NCBI RefSeq assembly: GCF_006782915.1
Contig: NZ_VCNP01000056.1
Coordinates: forward strand, 682,001 to 746,000
Source: Streptomyces calvus
Lineage (GTDB): Bacteria; Actinomycetota; Actinomycetes; Streptomycetales; Streptomycetaceae
Reading direction: 5' to 3'
Length of the DNA: 64,000 bases
Numbering within the stretch: position 1 is the first letter of the stretch; every line of letters begins with the position of its first letter. Position numbers and translations under genes: made by a program. The notes beneath the pieces are model-generated. The model had not been told where the DNA came from, made no database searches, and saw nothing but the letters and a program-made list of their open reading frames with translations. Of the stretch, positions 21,464-30,161 are shown in pieces.

Positions 21464-23599
21464 ATGAGCATGGAGACCACAGCGTGGACACAGCTGCGCG
21501 GCGTCCTGACCGCCGAGGACGAGCACCGCCCCGTCACCCGGGCGACGTTGCGCCGCATCGGCGCCTTCGCCCGCCCGCACCGCCGCCGTCTGGCCCTGTT
21601 CGTGCTGCTCGGCACGGCCGGCGCGGCACTCGCCGTCGCCACGCCGGTCCTCGCCGGGCGCGTCGTGGACACGATCGTGTCCGGCGGCGACGAGGCCGCG
21701 GTCGTCCGCCTGGCCCTGCTCATCGCCCTGATCGCGGTGGTGGAGGCGGTCCTCGGCGTGCTCGGCCGGAGACTGTCCGCGGCCCTCGGCGAGGAACTCA
21801 TCCTGGACCTGCGGACGGCGGTGTTCGACCACGTGCAGCGGATGCCGGTCGCGTTCTTCACCCGCACCCGCACGGGAGCGCTCGTCTCCCGTCTCAACAA
21901 CGACGTCATCGGCGCCCAGCGCGCCTTCAGCAACACCCTGGCGACCGTCGTCGGCAACGTCGTCACCCTGCTGCTCACGCTCGCCGTGATGCTCACCCTG
22001 TCGTGGCAGATCACGCTGCTCGCGCTGGTGCTGCTGCCGGTGTTCGTGGTCCCGGCCCGGCGCATGGGCCGCCGCATGGCCGGCATGCAGCGGGAGGCCG
22101 CCGCCCTGAACGCCGCCATGGGCACCCGGATGACGGAGCGGTTCTCGGCGCCCGGCGCCACCCTGGTGAAGCTGTTCGGCCGCCCGGAGCAGGAGTCGGA
22201 GGAGTTCGCGGTGCGGGCCCGCCGGGTGCGGGACATCGGCGTGCGCACGGCCACGGCGCAGACGGTGTTCATCACCGCCCTCACCCTGGTCTCCGCGCTC
22301 GCCCTGGCCCTGGTGTACGGCCTCGGCGGTCTGCTCGCGCTGCGCGGTGTCCTGGAGCCGGGCGCCGTGGTGGCGCTGGCGCTGCTGCTGACCCGGCTGT
22401 ACGCGCCGCTCACCTCGCTGGCCGGGGCGCGGGTGGAGGTGATGAGCGCGCTGGTCAGCTTCGAGCGGGTCTTCGAGGTGCTGGACCTCAAGCCGCTCAT
22501 CGAGGAGCGGCCCGACGCGCGCGAGGTGCCCGACGGCCCGGTCTCCGTCGAGTTCGACGACGTCCGCTTCGGCTACCCGTCCGCCGACAAGGTCTCCCTC
22601 GCCTCCCTGGAGGAGGTCGCCTCCCTGGACACGCGCGGCGGCGAGGAGGTCCTGCACGGCATCTCCTTCCGCGCCGAACCGGGCCGGACCGTCGCGCTGG
22701 TCGGCTCCTCCGGCGCCGGCAAGTCGACCGTCGCGGCGCTGCTGCCGCGGCTGTACGACGTCGACTCCGGGGCCGTGCGCGTGGGTGGCGTCGACGTCCG
22801 CGACCTGAGCGCCGCCACGCTGCGCGCCACCCTCGGCATGGTCACCCAGGACGGGCACCTGTTCCACGACACGGTCCGCGCCAACCTCCTGCTGGCCCGC
22901 CCGGACGCGAGCGAGGAGGACCTGTGGGACGCCCTGCGCCGGGCCCGCCTCGACGCACTCGTCCGGGCCCTGCCCGACGGCCTGGACACCGTGGTCGGTG
23001 AACGCGGCTACCGGCTCTCCGGCGGGGAGCGCCAGCGGATGACCATCGCCCGGCTGCTGCTGGCCCGGCAGCGTGTCGTCATCCTCGACGAGGCGACCGC
23101 CCATCTGGACAACACCTCCGAGGCCGCCGTCCAGGAGGCGCTCGCGGAGGCCCTGGAGGGCAGGACGGCGGTCGTGATCGCGCACCGGCTGTCCACGGTC
23201 CGCGCCGCGGACCTCATCCTGGTCGTCGAGGCCGGCCGGATCGTGGAACGCGGCACGCACGAGGAACTGCTGGCGGCGGACGGCCGCTACGCCGAACTGC
23301 ACCGCACCCAGTTCGCACCCCGCCCGGACGACGACCACGGCCGCGACCTGGACCACGACCACACCCCTGCCCAGGACTCGGACCGCGGCCGCGACCTGCA
23401 CCACGGCCGAGACCGCAACCTGCACCACGGAGGAGACCTGGACCGCGACCGGGACTCGGACCCCGACCGGGACCTGGAGCGTGACAACGGCCGGGACCTG
23501 GACCGCGACAACGGCCGGGACCGTGACCTGGACCGTGACCGGGACTCGGGTCACGACCGCGACTCGGACCACGGCCGGGAAGCCCCGGCACCCGTGTAG
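21464..23599 (+). CDS. ABC exporter (fused membrane and ATPase domains) with charged C-terminal tail
   Basis: A 711-residue half transporter of the multidrug/lipid exporter type; it would work as a homodimer. The membrane domain covers about 30-330. The ATPase domain covers about 370-620 with Walker A GSSGAGKST, signature LSGGERQR, Walker B VVILDEAT and the H-loop IAHRLST. From about 622 to 711 the protein ends in a tail made almost only of Asp, Arg, His, Gly and Ser (blocks such as DRDRDS, DLDRDNGRD), which is not part of the family fold and is encoded by repetitive DNA. No ribosome-binding site precedes ATG 21464; the promoter position suggests a leaderless start. A MerR-type promoter suggests induction by a toxic or drug-like compound. 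Confidence 0.93.
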   Translation: MSMETTAWTQLRGVLTAEDEHRPVTRATLRRIGAFARPHRRRLALFVLLGTAGAALAVATPVLAGRVVDTIVSGGDEAAVVRLALLIALIAVVEAVLGVLGRRLSAALGEELILDLRTAVFDHVQRMPVAFFTRTRTGALVSRLNNDVIGAQRAFSNTLATVVGNVVTLLLTLAVMLTLSWQITLLALVLLPVFVVPARRMGRRMAGMQREAAALNAAMGTRMTERFSAPGATLVKLFGRPEQESEEFAVRARRVRDIGVRTATAQTVFITALTLVSALALALVYGLGGLLALRGVLEPGAVVALALLLTRLYAPLTSLAGARVEVMSALVSFERVFEVLDLKPLIEERPDAREVPDGPVSVEFDDVRFGYPSADKVSLASLEEVASLDTRGGEEVLHGISFRAEPGRTVALVGSSGAGKSTVAALLPRLYDVDSGAVRVGGVDVRDLSAATLRATLGMVTQDGHLFHDTVRANLLLARPDASEEDLWDALRRARLDALVRALPDGLDTVVGERGYRLSGGERQRMTIARLLLARQRVVILDEATAHLDNTSEAAVQEALAEALEGRTAVVIAHRLSTVRAADLILVVEAGRIVERGTHEELLAADGRYAELHRTQFAPRPDDDHGRDLDHDHTPAQDSDRGRDLHHGRDRNLHHGGDLDRDRDSDPDRDLERDNGRDLDRDNGRDRDLDRDRDSGHDRDSDHGREAPAPV

Positions 23600-23617
23600 C
23601 CCCGGGTGCCGTGTGCC

Positions 23618-23662
23618 CGGAAGGCGCCGCAGCCCGACGACCTCGGGCGGCGGCGCCTTCCG
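23618..23662. terminator. Bidirectional terminator between ABC gene and secDF
   Basis: CGGAAGGCGCCGC (23618-23630) pairs perfectly with GCGGCGCCTTCCG (23650-23662), and an inner GCCCGA/TCGGGC pair (23632-23637 and 23643-23648) extends it. It lies between convergent stop codons. Confidence 0.85.
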
Positions 23663-23676
23663 CGAGCGGCCCCGTG

Positions 23677-25971
23677 TCACCGTCCCCGGGTGCCGGCCTC
23701 CGCCCGCTCCGTACGCTCACCGGCGCCGGTCCTGGCCCGCCCGGCGGACCCGCGCCGGCCCCGGCCGCCGTCGCGGTCGCCGGTGCGCCCGCCGAGCTCG
23801 ACGGCGAGCGGTGCGGCGGTCAGGACCGACGAGTACGTGCCCACGGCGACGCCGATCAGCAGCGCGAGCGCGAAGTCGGTGAGCGACTCGCCGCCCAGCA
23901 GGGCCAGCGCGGCCAGGATGAAGAACACGCCGATACCGGTGTTGACCGTGCGGGGCACCGTCTGCAGGATCGCCCGGTTGGTGACCCGGGCCAGCGGTGT
24001 CCTGCCGTCCTTGCGCCACAGCTCGCGGATCCGGTCGAAGACCACGACGGAGTCGTTCACCGAGTAGCCGATCACGGTGAGCAGCGCGGCCAGGAACACG
24101 CCGTCGACGGGCTTGCCCAGCCAGGCGAAGACACCCGTGAGGACGACCACGTCGTGGGCCAGCGCGCCCACCGCGCCGGCCCCGAACATCCAGCGGAACC
24201 GCACGGCCAGGTACAGCAGTTGCGCTCCCAGGGCCAGAGAGAGCGCGATGAGCGCGTTGCGGCGCAGCTCGTCGCCGAGGCTCGGGCCGATCAGCTCGTC
24301 CCGTACCTTCTCCGCCCCGCCGCCGACCTTGCCCACGGCGTCGGCGACCTCGACGGCCTGCGCGTTGGTCAGCTCCTCGGTGCGCACCGTCAGCCGGTTC
24401 TCGCCGGAGGACTGCACGACGGCCTGCGGGAAACCGGCGTCGGCCAGGGCGGCACGGGCGCGGTCGGGGTCGACGGCGGTGGAGGTGGAGTACTCGATGA
24501 GCCGGCCGCCGGTGAACTCCACACCGAAGTCCAGTCCCCGCACCACGATGCCCGCGCCGGTGACGGCGAGCACGACGGCGGACACCGCGAGCCAGCGGCG
24601 CGGGCGCCGCATCAGCTGGGGGTCGCGGCGGGTCAGGTACGCCCGGACCCGGCCGACGGAGGCCAGACCGGTGACCCCGGGACGCCGGTGCACCCAGCGG
24701 CGGGCGACGGCGAACTCGGCGAGCACCCGGGTGATCACCAGCGCGCTGATCATGGAGGCCAGGACGCCGATGCCCAGCGTGACGCCGAAGCCCTTGACCG
24801 GGCCGGACGCCAGCAGGAACAGCAGCACGGCGGCGATCAGCGTGGTGATGTTGGAGTCCGCGATGGCGCTGAAGGCGCCCTTGAACCCGGCGGTCAGGGC
24901 CGAGCGGCCACTGGGCCGGTTGCGGGCGCCGTACTCCTCCCGGGCCCGTTCGAAGACCAGCACGTTGGCGTCCACCGCCATGCCGATGGCCAGCACGAAG
25001 CCGGCGAGTCCGGGCAGGGTCAGGGTGGCGCCGAGGGCCGCCAGACCGGCGTAGGAGATCACGCCGTAGCAGAGCAGCGCCAGCGTGGCGAGGACGCCCA
25101 TGAGCCGGTAGACGACGATGACGAAGACCGCGGTCAGCGCGGTGCCGACGACGGCCGCCCAGGCACTGGCCTCGATGGCCTCGGCGCCCAGCGTCGGGCC
25201 CACGGTCCGCTGCTCCACCGTCTCCACCGGCACCGGCAGCGCACCGCCGTGGACGAGCAGGGCCAGCTCCTTGGCCTCCTCGGCGGTGAAGGAACCGGTG
25301 ATCTGGGTGGACCCGCCGGTGATGCCCGCACCGCAGGCCACCGACGGGTCGACCTGCGGCGAGGAGATGATCTTGTCGTCCAGCACGATGGCGACCCGGC
25401 GCTGCGGGTCGCCCGCGGGATGGCAGGCGGCCTCACCGGTCAGCCGGGCCCAGCCCTTGCCGTCCTCGAAGTCCACGGTGACGTGCCAGCCGGCGCCGCT
25501 CTGCTGGTCGAAGAGGGCCTCGGCGCCCTTGACGTCCTGGCCGGTGAGCGCGGCGCCGCCGAGCCGGAGCCGCTCGCCCTCCTCGTCGGGCAGGGTGCGT
25601 TCGCCCTTCTGTGCCGCGCCGGGTGCGAGCACGGGGTGGACGGAGAGCTGCGCGGTGCGGCCGAGGACGTCGGCGGCCTTGCGCGGGTCCTGGACGCCGG
25701 GCAGTTCGACGATGATCCGGTGGTCACCGGAGCGGACGATGGTGGGTTCGGCGACGCCGAGCGCGTCGATGCGGCCGCGCAGGACCTCCAGGGTGCGGTC
25801 GGTGGCCTCGCTGTCGGCCTCGACGGTTTCGGTGGAACGGGTCTCCAGCACGATCTGGGTGCCGCCCCGCAGATCGAGGCCCAGACGGACCGGGACGGTG
25901 ACGGCGACGAACACGGACACGGCGATCACGGCGAACGCGAACAGCGCCCTGACGCGGGCGGGACGTTTCAC
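23677..25971 (-). CDS. secDF: Fused SecD-SecF protein-export membrane protein
   Basis: A 764-residue fusion of SecD and SecF, the RND-type pair that pulls secreted proteins across the membrane using the proton gradient. The SecD part (about 1-425) has an N-terminal membrane segment, the GLDLRGGTQIVLE motif and a large extracytoplasmic domain, then five membrane segments. SecF (about 440-725) has GLDFGVEFTGGRLIE and another six. The last 40 residues are charged and low in complexity. GTG 25971 is preceded by GGAGG. Streptomycetes usually also have separate secD and secF elsewhere, so this is probably the second, fused copy. It follows a kinase/regulator pair and a secreted protein in the same direction, so its expression may depend on that signal. 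Confidence 0.95.
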   Translation of the reverse strand: MKRPARVRALFAFAVIAVSVFVAVTVPVRLGLDLRGGTQIVLETRSTETVEADSEATDRTLEVLRGRIDALGVAEPTIVRSGDHRIIVELPGVQDPRKAADVLGRTAQLSVHPVLAPGAAQKGERTLPDEEGERLRLGGAALTGQDVKGAEALFDQQSGAGWHVTVDFEDGKGWARLTGEAACHPAGDPQRRVAIVLDDKIISSPQVDPSVACGAGITGGSTQITGSFTAEEAKELALLVHGGALPVPVETVEQRTVGPTLGAEAIEASAWAAVVGTALTAVFVIVVYRLMGVLATLALLCYGVISYAGLAALGATLTLPGLAGFVLAIGMAVDANVLVFERAREEYGARNRPSGRSALTAGFKGAFSAIADSNITTLIAAVLLFLLASGPVKGFGVTLGIGVLASMISALVITRVLAEFAVARRWVHRRPGVTGLASVGRVRAYLTRRDPQLMRRPRRWLAVSAVVLAVTGAGIVVRGLDFGVEFTGGRLIEYSTSTAVDPDRARAALADAGFPQAVVQSSGENRLTVRTEELTNAQAVEVADAVGKVGGGAEKVRDELIGPSLGDELRRNALIALSLALGAQLLYLAVRFRWMFGAGAVGALAHDVVVLTGVFAWLGKPVDGVFLAALLTVIGYSVNDSVVVFDRIRELWRKDGRTPLARVTNRAILQTVPRTVNTGIGVFFILAALALLGGESLTDFALALLIGVAVGTYSSVLTAAPLAVELGGRTGDRDGGRGRRGSAGRARTGAGERTERAEAGTRGR

Positions 25972-26030
25972 AGCTGCCTCCAGCAGGCACGCGGGAAAGA
26001 GAGAAGAAGAGAAGTGAGAAAAGGCGAGTC

Positions 26031-26627
26031 TCAGGTGCTGGAGGCGGCGGGCGGTGCCCGTCCCAGGTCGGAGGGCACGTGCGCGGCGGCGGGCGGGGCG
26101 TGCCCGGCCGCCGGGGCCGGTCGTGCCGGCCGGGGCGGCACCGGCGGTGTGTGCGCCGCCGTGAAGAGCTGCGGACCGGCGGGCAGGGTGCGCTCACCGG
26201 CGTCCCGCTCCGGCCGGACGAGCAGCGTACGGGCACCGACGTAGGCGTCGTCGCCGTACGGACGGGTGTCGTACGCGTGCGCGGTGGACGGCGGGAGGTG
26301 TGCGTCGGTGGAAGAGCCGGACGGCGAGACGTGTACGTCGCCGGGAGAGCCGGACGGCGAGAGGTGTGCGTCGGTGGAAGAGCCGGACGGCGAGAGGTGT
26401 GCGTCGCCGGGAGAGCCGGACGGCGAGAGGTGTGCGTCGCCGGGGGAGAGGGACGGCGAGGGGTGGGCGGTGGTGGCCGGGACGGACGGCGCCAGGTGGG
26501 TGGCGGCGGGGAGGGGCCGGGCGTCGCCGGCGGAGCCGAGGGTCAGCAGGACGGCCGCGAGCGCGGTCAGGACCGCGAGCAGGCGGCACGGCAGGAGGGC
26601 GGCACGTCCCCGCCGGTCGGCGGTCAA
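26031..26627 (-). CDS. Secreted Ser/Pro/His-rich repeat protein, unknown function
   Basis: A 198-residue protein of no family I recognise. The N-terminus (about 14-38) is a signal peptide or single anchor rich in Leu and Ala. Residues about 55-110 form five or six 11-residue repeats based on LSPSGSPGDAH, with alternating SPGDAH and SSTDAH ends, so His and Asp recur at fixed spacing. The rest is Pro/Ala-rich. It begins with TTG at 26627, which overlaps the response regulator stop as TTGA, so it is translationally coupled. secDF follows 59 bp downstream. The arrangement suggests a cell-surface or extracellular protein made with the export machinery. The repeats could be disordered or could bind metal. 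Confidence 0.65.
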   Translation of the reverse strand: MTADRRGRAALLPCRLLAVLTALAAVLLTLGSAGDARPLPAATHLAPSVPATTAHPSPSLSPGDAHLSPSGSPGDAHLSPSGSSTDAHLSPSGSPGDVHVSPSGSSTDAHLPPSTAHAYDTRPYGDDAYVGARTLLVRPERDAGERTLPAGPQLFTAAHTPPVPPRPARPAPAAGHAPPAAAHVPSDLGRAPPAASST

Positions 26628-27310
26628 GGTTCCACGAGCCCGGCGCGAATGGCGTAACGGGTCAGTTCGAGACGGTCCCGCAGCCCCAGCTTGTGCAGCA
26701 GGTTCTCGCGGTGCCGCTGCACCGTCTTCACGCTGATGAACAGCAGCTCGGCGATCTCCTTCGAGGAGTGGCCCTCGGCGACGAGCTTCAGCACCTCCTC
26801 CTCGCGCGGCGTCAGCAGCTGCTCGGGCGCCTCCTCGCCGTGCCGGACCCGGTCCAGGTAGTTGCGGATCAGCGCGGTCACCGCGCCCGGGTACAGGAAC
26901 GGTTCGTCGCGCATGGCGGCGCGGCAGGCGGCGACCAGATCGCGGTCGGCGACGGACTTCAGCACATAGCCGCCGGCGCCCGCCTTCAGCGCCTGGAACA
27001 GATACTGCTCGTTGTCGTGCATCGTCAGCATCAGGATGCGCAGCCCCGGCTTCAGCGCGGCCAGCTCGCGCGCGGCCTGCAGCCCGGTCAGCCGCGGCAT
27101 GGCGATGTCCAGGACGGCCAGGTCGACGTCGTGGGTGCGGGCCATCGCGATGGCCTCCGCGCCGTCCCCGGCCTCGGCGACCACCTCCAGGTCCGGCTCC
27201 CGGTCGAGGATGAGCCGGACGCCGCGCCGCACCAGCGCGTGGTCGTCGGCGAGCAGGATCCGGATCGTCGGCAGCGTCCGGTGGTCGTCGCGGGTTTCCT
27301 GGTGGGTCAT
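26624..27310 (-). CDS. NarL/LuxR-type response regulator
   Basis: A 228-residue two-component response regulator. The receiver domain (about 15-135) has the acidic pair in LLADDHA, the phosphate-accepting Asp in LAVLDIAMPRL (about 67), the switch Thr in MLTMHD and the Lys in YVLKS. The C-terminal LuxR helix-turn-helix (about 165-225) has LTPREEEVLKLVAEGHSSKEIA and ISVKTVQRHRENL. ATG 27310 overlaps the kinase stop (ATGA), so the pair is coupled. The secreted protein and secDF downstream are the likeliest targets or co-expressed genes. Confidence 0.95.
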   Translation of the reverse strand: MTHQETRDDHRTLPTIRILLADDHALVRRGVRLILDREPDLEVVAEAGDGAEAIAMARTHDVDLAVLDIAMPRLTGLQAARELAALKPGLRILMLTMHDNEQYLFQALKAGAGGYVLKSVADRDLVAACRAAMRDEPFLYPGAVTALIRNYLDRVRHGEEAPEQLLTPREEEVLKLVAEGHSSKEIAELLFISVKTVQRHRENLLHKLGLRDRLELTRYAIRAGLVEP

Positions 27311-28284
27311 GACTGCTTCCTGACGGCGGGCACGGTCAACCGGATCCGGGTGCCGGTCGGTGTCGCGGAGGTCTCGTCCGGGCTCGTGATGTCCAGGGCG
27401 GCCCCGATGAGCAGGGCCCGCTCCCGCATCCCGCGGAGCCCGGCGCCCTCCCGGGCGGCACCGATGCCGCGCCCGTCGTCGCCCACCTCCAGGACGACGC
27501 CCGTGCCGGCGGCGCGCAGGCTCACCTCCACGGACCGGGCCTCGGCGTGCCGGGCGGCGTTGGTCAGACTCTCCTGCGCCACACGGTAGATCACCAGTTC
27601 CGCCTCGTGGTCAAGGGCGGGCAGGGCCGGGTCGAAGCGGCGCACCACGCGCAGCCCGGTGTGCGTGGCGAACTCGGTGGCCAGCGAGGTGACCGCGCTG
27701 ACCAGGCCGAGATCGTCCAGCACGCCGGGGCGCAGCCTGCGCACCAGCCGGCGGACCTCGTCGAGGCTCTCCCGGGTGATCTCCTGCGCCTGCTGCAGCT
27801 CACCGCGCAGCGGCTCGGACGCCTCGTCGGAGACCCGCTTCAGGGCCAGCAGCACGGCGGTCATGCTCTGCCCGACCTCGTCGTGCAGCTCCTGGGCGAT
27901 GCGGCGCCGCTCGCCCTCCTGGGCGAGGATCGCGCGGGCGCTGCTCGCGACGCGCTCGCCCTCCAGCCGTTCCAGCATCGAGTTGAAGGTGCTGACCAGC
28001 TCGGCGACCTCGCCGCCGCCGTCCACCGGCAGCCGCTGACCCGGGTGCAGCAGGTCGACGGTGGTCATCAGCCGGGTCACCCGGTCCAGCGGGGCCAGCC
28101 CGATGCGCAGCAGCGCCGCGTTGGCGACGAGCATGACGCCGAGTCCGGCGACCAGGATCACCGCCTCCGTCAGCAGCACCGGGACCGACACGGTCACCGG
28201 AGCCCACAGCAGCAGCGCGGTGGCCGTTCCCAGCACCACCGCGTTGAGCCCGAAGATCCGCCAGTACAGGGACACGGAGGTCAC
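27307..28284 (-). CDS. Membrane sensor histidine kinase (NarL-type partner)
   Basis: A 325-residue kinase. Two membrane segments (about 8-30 and 34-55) have only a few residues between them, so little protrudes outside and the signal may lie in the membrane. A HAMP-like linker follows (about 58-110, LAPLDRVTRLM). The HisKA_3 dimerisation domain has the phospho-His in RRRIAQELHDEVGQS (about 135) and the ATP-binding domain has DDGRGIG and GLRGMRERA. GTG 28284 has AGAGGAAGG upstream. It overlaps the response regulator by four bases. The signal is unknown. Confidence 0.93.
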   Translation of the reverse strand: MTSVSLYWRIFGLNAVVLGTATALLLWAPVTVSVPVLLTEAVILVAGLGVMLVANAALLRIGLAPLDRVTRLMTTVDLLHPGQRLPVDGGGEVAELVSTFNSMLERLEGERVASSARAILAQEGERRRIAQELHDEVGQSMTAVLLALKRVSDEASEPLRGELQQAQEITRESLDEVRRLVRRLRPGVLDDLGLVSAVTSLATEFATHTGLRVVRRFDPALPALDHEAELVIYRVAQESLTNAARHAEARSVEVSLRAAGTGVVLEVGDDGRGIGAAREGAGLRGMRERALLIGAALDITSPDETSATPTGTRIRLTVPAVRKQS

Positions 28285-28555
28285 GCCTTCCTCTTTCTCG
28301 TCTGCCTCTACTGTCGGTCACCGCGCTCCCCGACGGGGCAGCGGCCTCCTGGTCCCGGGCGGACAGCGGCCAGCGTGCCCCGCGCGGGCGCACCGTGTCG
28401 ATGGGCCCCGCGCCCCATTTCCGGCCGCCCGCCGGACCCATCCCGCCCGGGGTGGGTCCTCGGACCCCGCACAGATGGGTACCGCGCCCGATGGGCCCGG
28501 GGCGGAGAACGGGCGAGGGTAAGGGCAACACCCGTACATCCCCTGGGAGGACCCC

Positions 28556-28900
28556 GTGTCGCTCGACCTGCCCCGCACCGAAGCCCGTACCGAGACCAGG
28601 GGCCGCGCCGCGTCCCCGGCCGCCGACGAGATCAGGCAGCGCCTCGAACACGCCCGGTCGACCCGCCTGGCCCAGCTCAAGGCCCTCGACGAGAGCGGGC
28701 AGAGTTCCGACGACCACCTGACGTCCACGCAGAAGGAGGCCATCAAGCGCGTCCTGGCGGAGATCGACGAGGCCTTCGCCCGCGTCGACGACGGCACCTA
28801 CGGCGCCTGCCTGGGCTGCGGCAAGGCGGTTCCGCCGGAGCGGCTGGAGATCCTCCCGCACACCCGGCACTGCGTCGCCTGCCAGCGGCGCGCGAACTGA
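28556..28900 (+). CDS. DksA/TraR-type zinc-finger protein
   Basis: A 114-residue protein with a coiled N-terminal half (about 22-80) and a C-terminal four-cysteine finger, CLGC at about 85-88 and CVAC at about 106-109, as in DksA/TraR proteins that enter the secondary channel of RNA polymerase. In E. coli the coiled-coil tip carries two key Asp; here the matching stretch is EIDEAFARVDDGTYG, so the exact activity is unsure. GTG 28556 is preceded by GGGAGG. It is first in a + strand group with a second DksA-like gene, the MreB-like gene and a Rv1733c-like gene, and diverges from the sensor kinase across 271 bp in which I see no gene. Confidence 0.9.
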   Translation: MSLDLPRTEARTETRGRAASPAADEIRQRLEHARSTRLAQLKALDESGQSSDDHLTSTQKEAIKRVLAEIDEAFARVDDGTYGACLGCGKAVPPERLEILPHTRHCVACQRRAN

Positions 28901-28943
28901 CCCCTGCCGATCCCGTCCTCTCCCGCTCTGCCCAAGGGGTGCA

Positions 28944-29318
28944 GTGGTGTCCCACCAGACCATCGGCGAGCGCGACACGGTCCTCACCGCGGAGGACCTC
29001 GCCGCGCTGCGCGAGAACCTGAACGAGCAGCGGCTGTTCCGGCAGGAGCAGCTGCGGCAGTTCGCCGCCGACTCCACGACCCGCGCCGACGACCGGCGCG
29101 GGCGGGCGGACGCCGCCCACATCGAGGTCGGCGTCAAACTGGCCGCCTCCGCCCGCATGGTGCTCGCCGACGTCGAGGCGGCGCTCGCCCGGATGAACGC
29201 CGGGCGCTACGGCATCTGCCACCTGTGCCGCCGTCCCGTCGAACGCCACCGTCTGCTGATCGTCCCCCAGGCCCGCTACTGCGGGCGCTGCCAGCAGGTG
29301 AGGGAGGCCGGCCGGTGA
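28944..29318 (+). CDS. Second DksA/TraR-type zinc-finger protein
   Basis: A 124-residue relative of the preceding gene, 43 bp downstream. The coiled N-terminal part is longer (about 15-95) and the C-terminal finger has CHLC (about 95-98) and CGRC (about 116-119). It starts with GTG 28944 (a second GTG follows at once) behind AAGGGG. Its stop overlaps the start of the MreB-like gene (GTGA), so these two are coupled. Two adjacent DksA-like proteins suggest divided roles in transcription control, but the sequence gives no target. Confidence 0.88.
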   Translation: MVSHQTIGERDTVLTAEDLAALRENLNEQRLFRQEQLRQFAADSTTRADDRRGRADAAHIEVGVKLAASARMVLADVEAALARMNAGRYGICHLCRRPVERHRLLIVPQARYCGRCQQVREAGR

Positions 29319-30118
29319 CCGTGATCCGGCACCTGCGTCCGGCATCCGCACGGCACCGGCACTGGCCGGCGTGCCGGCGCTGCACGGGTCTCGCCCTGGA
29401 CCTGGGCAGCGCCCGCACGCGCGCGTGGATCGCCGGGCGGGGCATGGTCCTCGACGTGCCGACGGTGACCTTCCCCGGCAGCGGCGCCGTCCATCCCGTC
29501 CGGCGCGGCACCATCGTCGACACCGCGGGCACGGCCCGCATGCTGGAACGGCTGCTCGGCAACCGGCTGCCCAGGATCGGCCGCCCGCTCGTCGTCGTCG
29601 CGGCGCCGGTCCTGGACGGGCTCGCCTTCCGGACCGCGGCCCGTGCGGCCGTCGAGGTGCTCCGTCCGCGCGCCGTGCTCACCGTCCCGGGCGCGCGGGC
29701 GGTGGCCCTCGCCGCGGGCGCCGACCACGTACGGCCGCTGCTGGTCGTGGACATCGGCGCCCACCTCACCGAGGCGGTGCTGCTCGCCGACGGCGCGGTG
29801 ACCGACGCCCGGCGCACCGCGCTCGGCACCACCGACCTGACCGGCGGCACACGGCCCGGCGACCTCACCGACGCGGTGGTGGAGATGGTGACCGCCATGC
29901 TGCGCCAGGACCGCACCGCGCTCACCCGCACCGCCCTGCGCCGGGGCGTGCTGCTGGCCGGCGGCGGTGCGCTGCGCCCCGACATCACCCGCGACCTGCC
30001 CGGCCGGCTGGGCTGCCCGGTCCAGCCGGTGCCGTCCCCGCACACCGCCGCGGTCCGCGGCGCCGCCGGCCTGCTCGCCGCGGCACACCACCACCCCTCG
30101 CTCACCGGAACCGTCTGA
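29315..30118 (+). CDS. Short MreB/actin-like ATPase-fold protein
   Basis: A 267-residue protein of the MreB/Mbl superfamily. The nucleotide-binding motifs are visible: phosphate 1 LALDLGSARTRAW (about 25-37), phosphate 2 LVVDIGAHLTEAVL (about 147-160) and the adenosine motif LLAGGGALRPD (about 214-224). At 267 residues it is clearly shorter than normal MreB (about 340), which points to missing surface subdomains and possibly to no filament formation. From memory, S. coelicolor also carries a third, short mreB-like gene beside dksA-like genes. GTG 29315 overlaps the stop of the second DksA-like gene, with GAGGGAGG upstream. Confidence 0.85.
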   Translation: MTVIRHLRPASARHRHWPACRRCTGLALDLGSARTRAWIAGRGMVLDVPTVTFPGSGAVHPVRRGTIVDTAGTARMLERLLGNRLPRIGRPLVVVAAPVLDGLAFRTAARAAVEVLRPRAVLTVPGARAVALAAGADHVRPLLVVDIGAHLTEAVLLADGAVTDARRTALGTTDLTGGTRPGDLTDAVVEMVTAMLRQDRTALTRTALRRGVLLAGGGALRPDITRDLPGRLGCPVQPVPSPHTAAVRGAAGLLAAAHHHPSLTGTV

Positions 30119-30161
30119 CCCACCCGGCCGGTCCCGACCCGACACCGAGAGGAGCCATGAC

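Noticed and set aside
21464..23680. A long N-terminal extension of the YbhN-like gene on the - strand
   Set aside because: The extension is antisense to the ABC exporter; only the last 310 or so codons have protein character.
28477..28482. SigB-type promoter before the first DksA-like gene (GGGTAC)
   Set aside because: No fitting -35 (GTTT type) lies 14-16 bp upstream; the hexamer alone is not enough.
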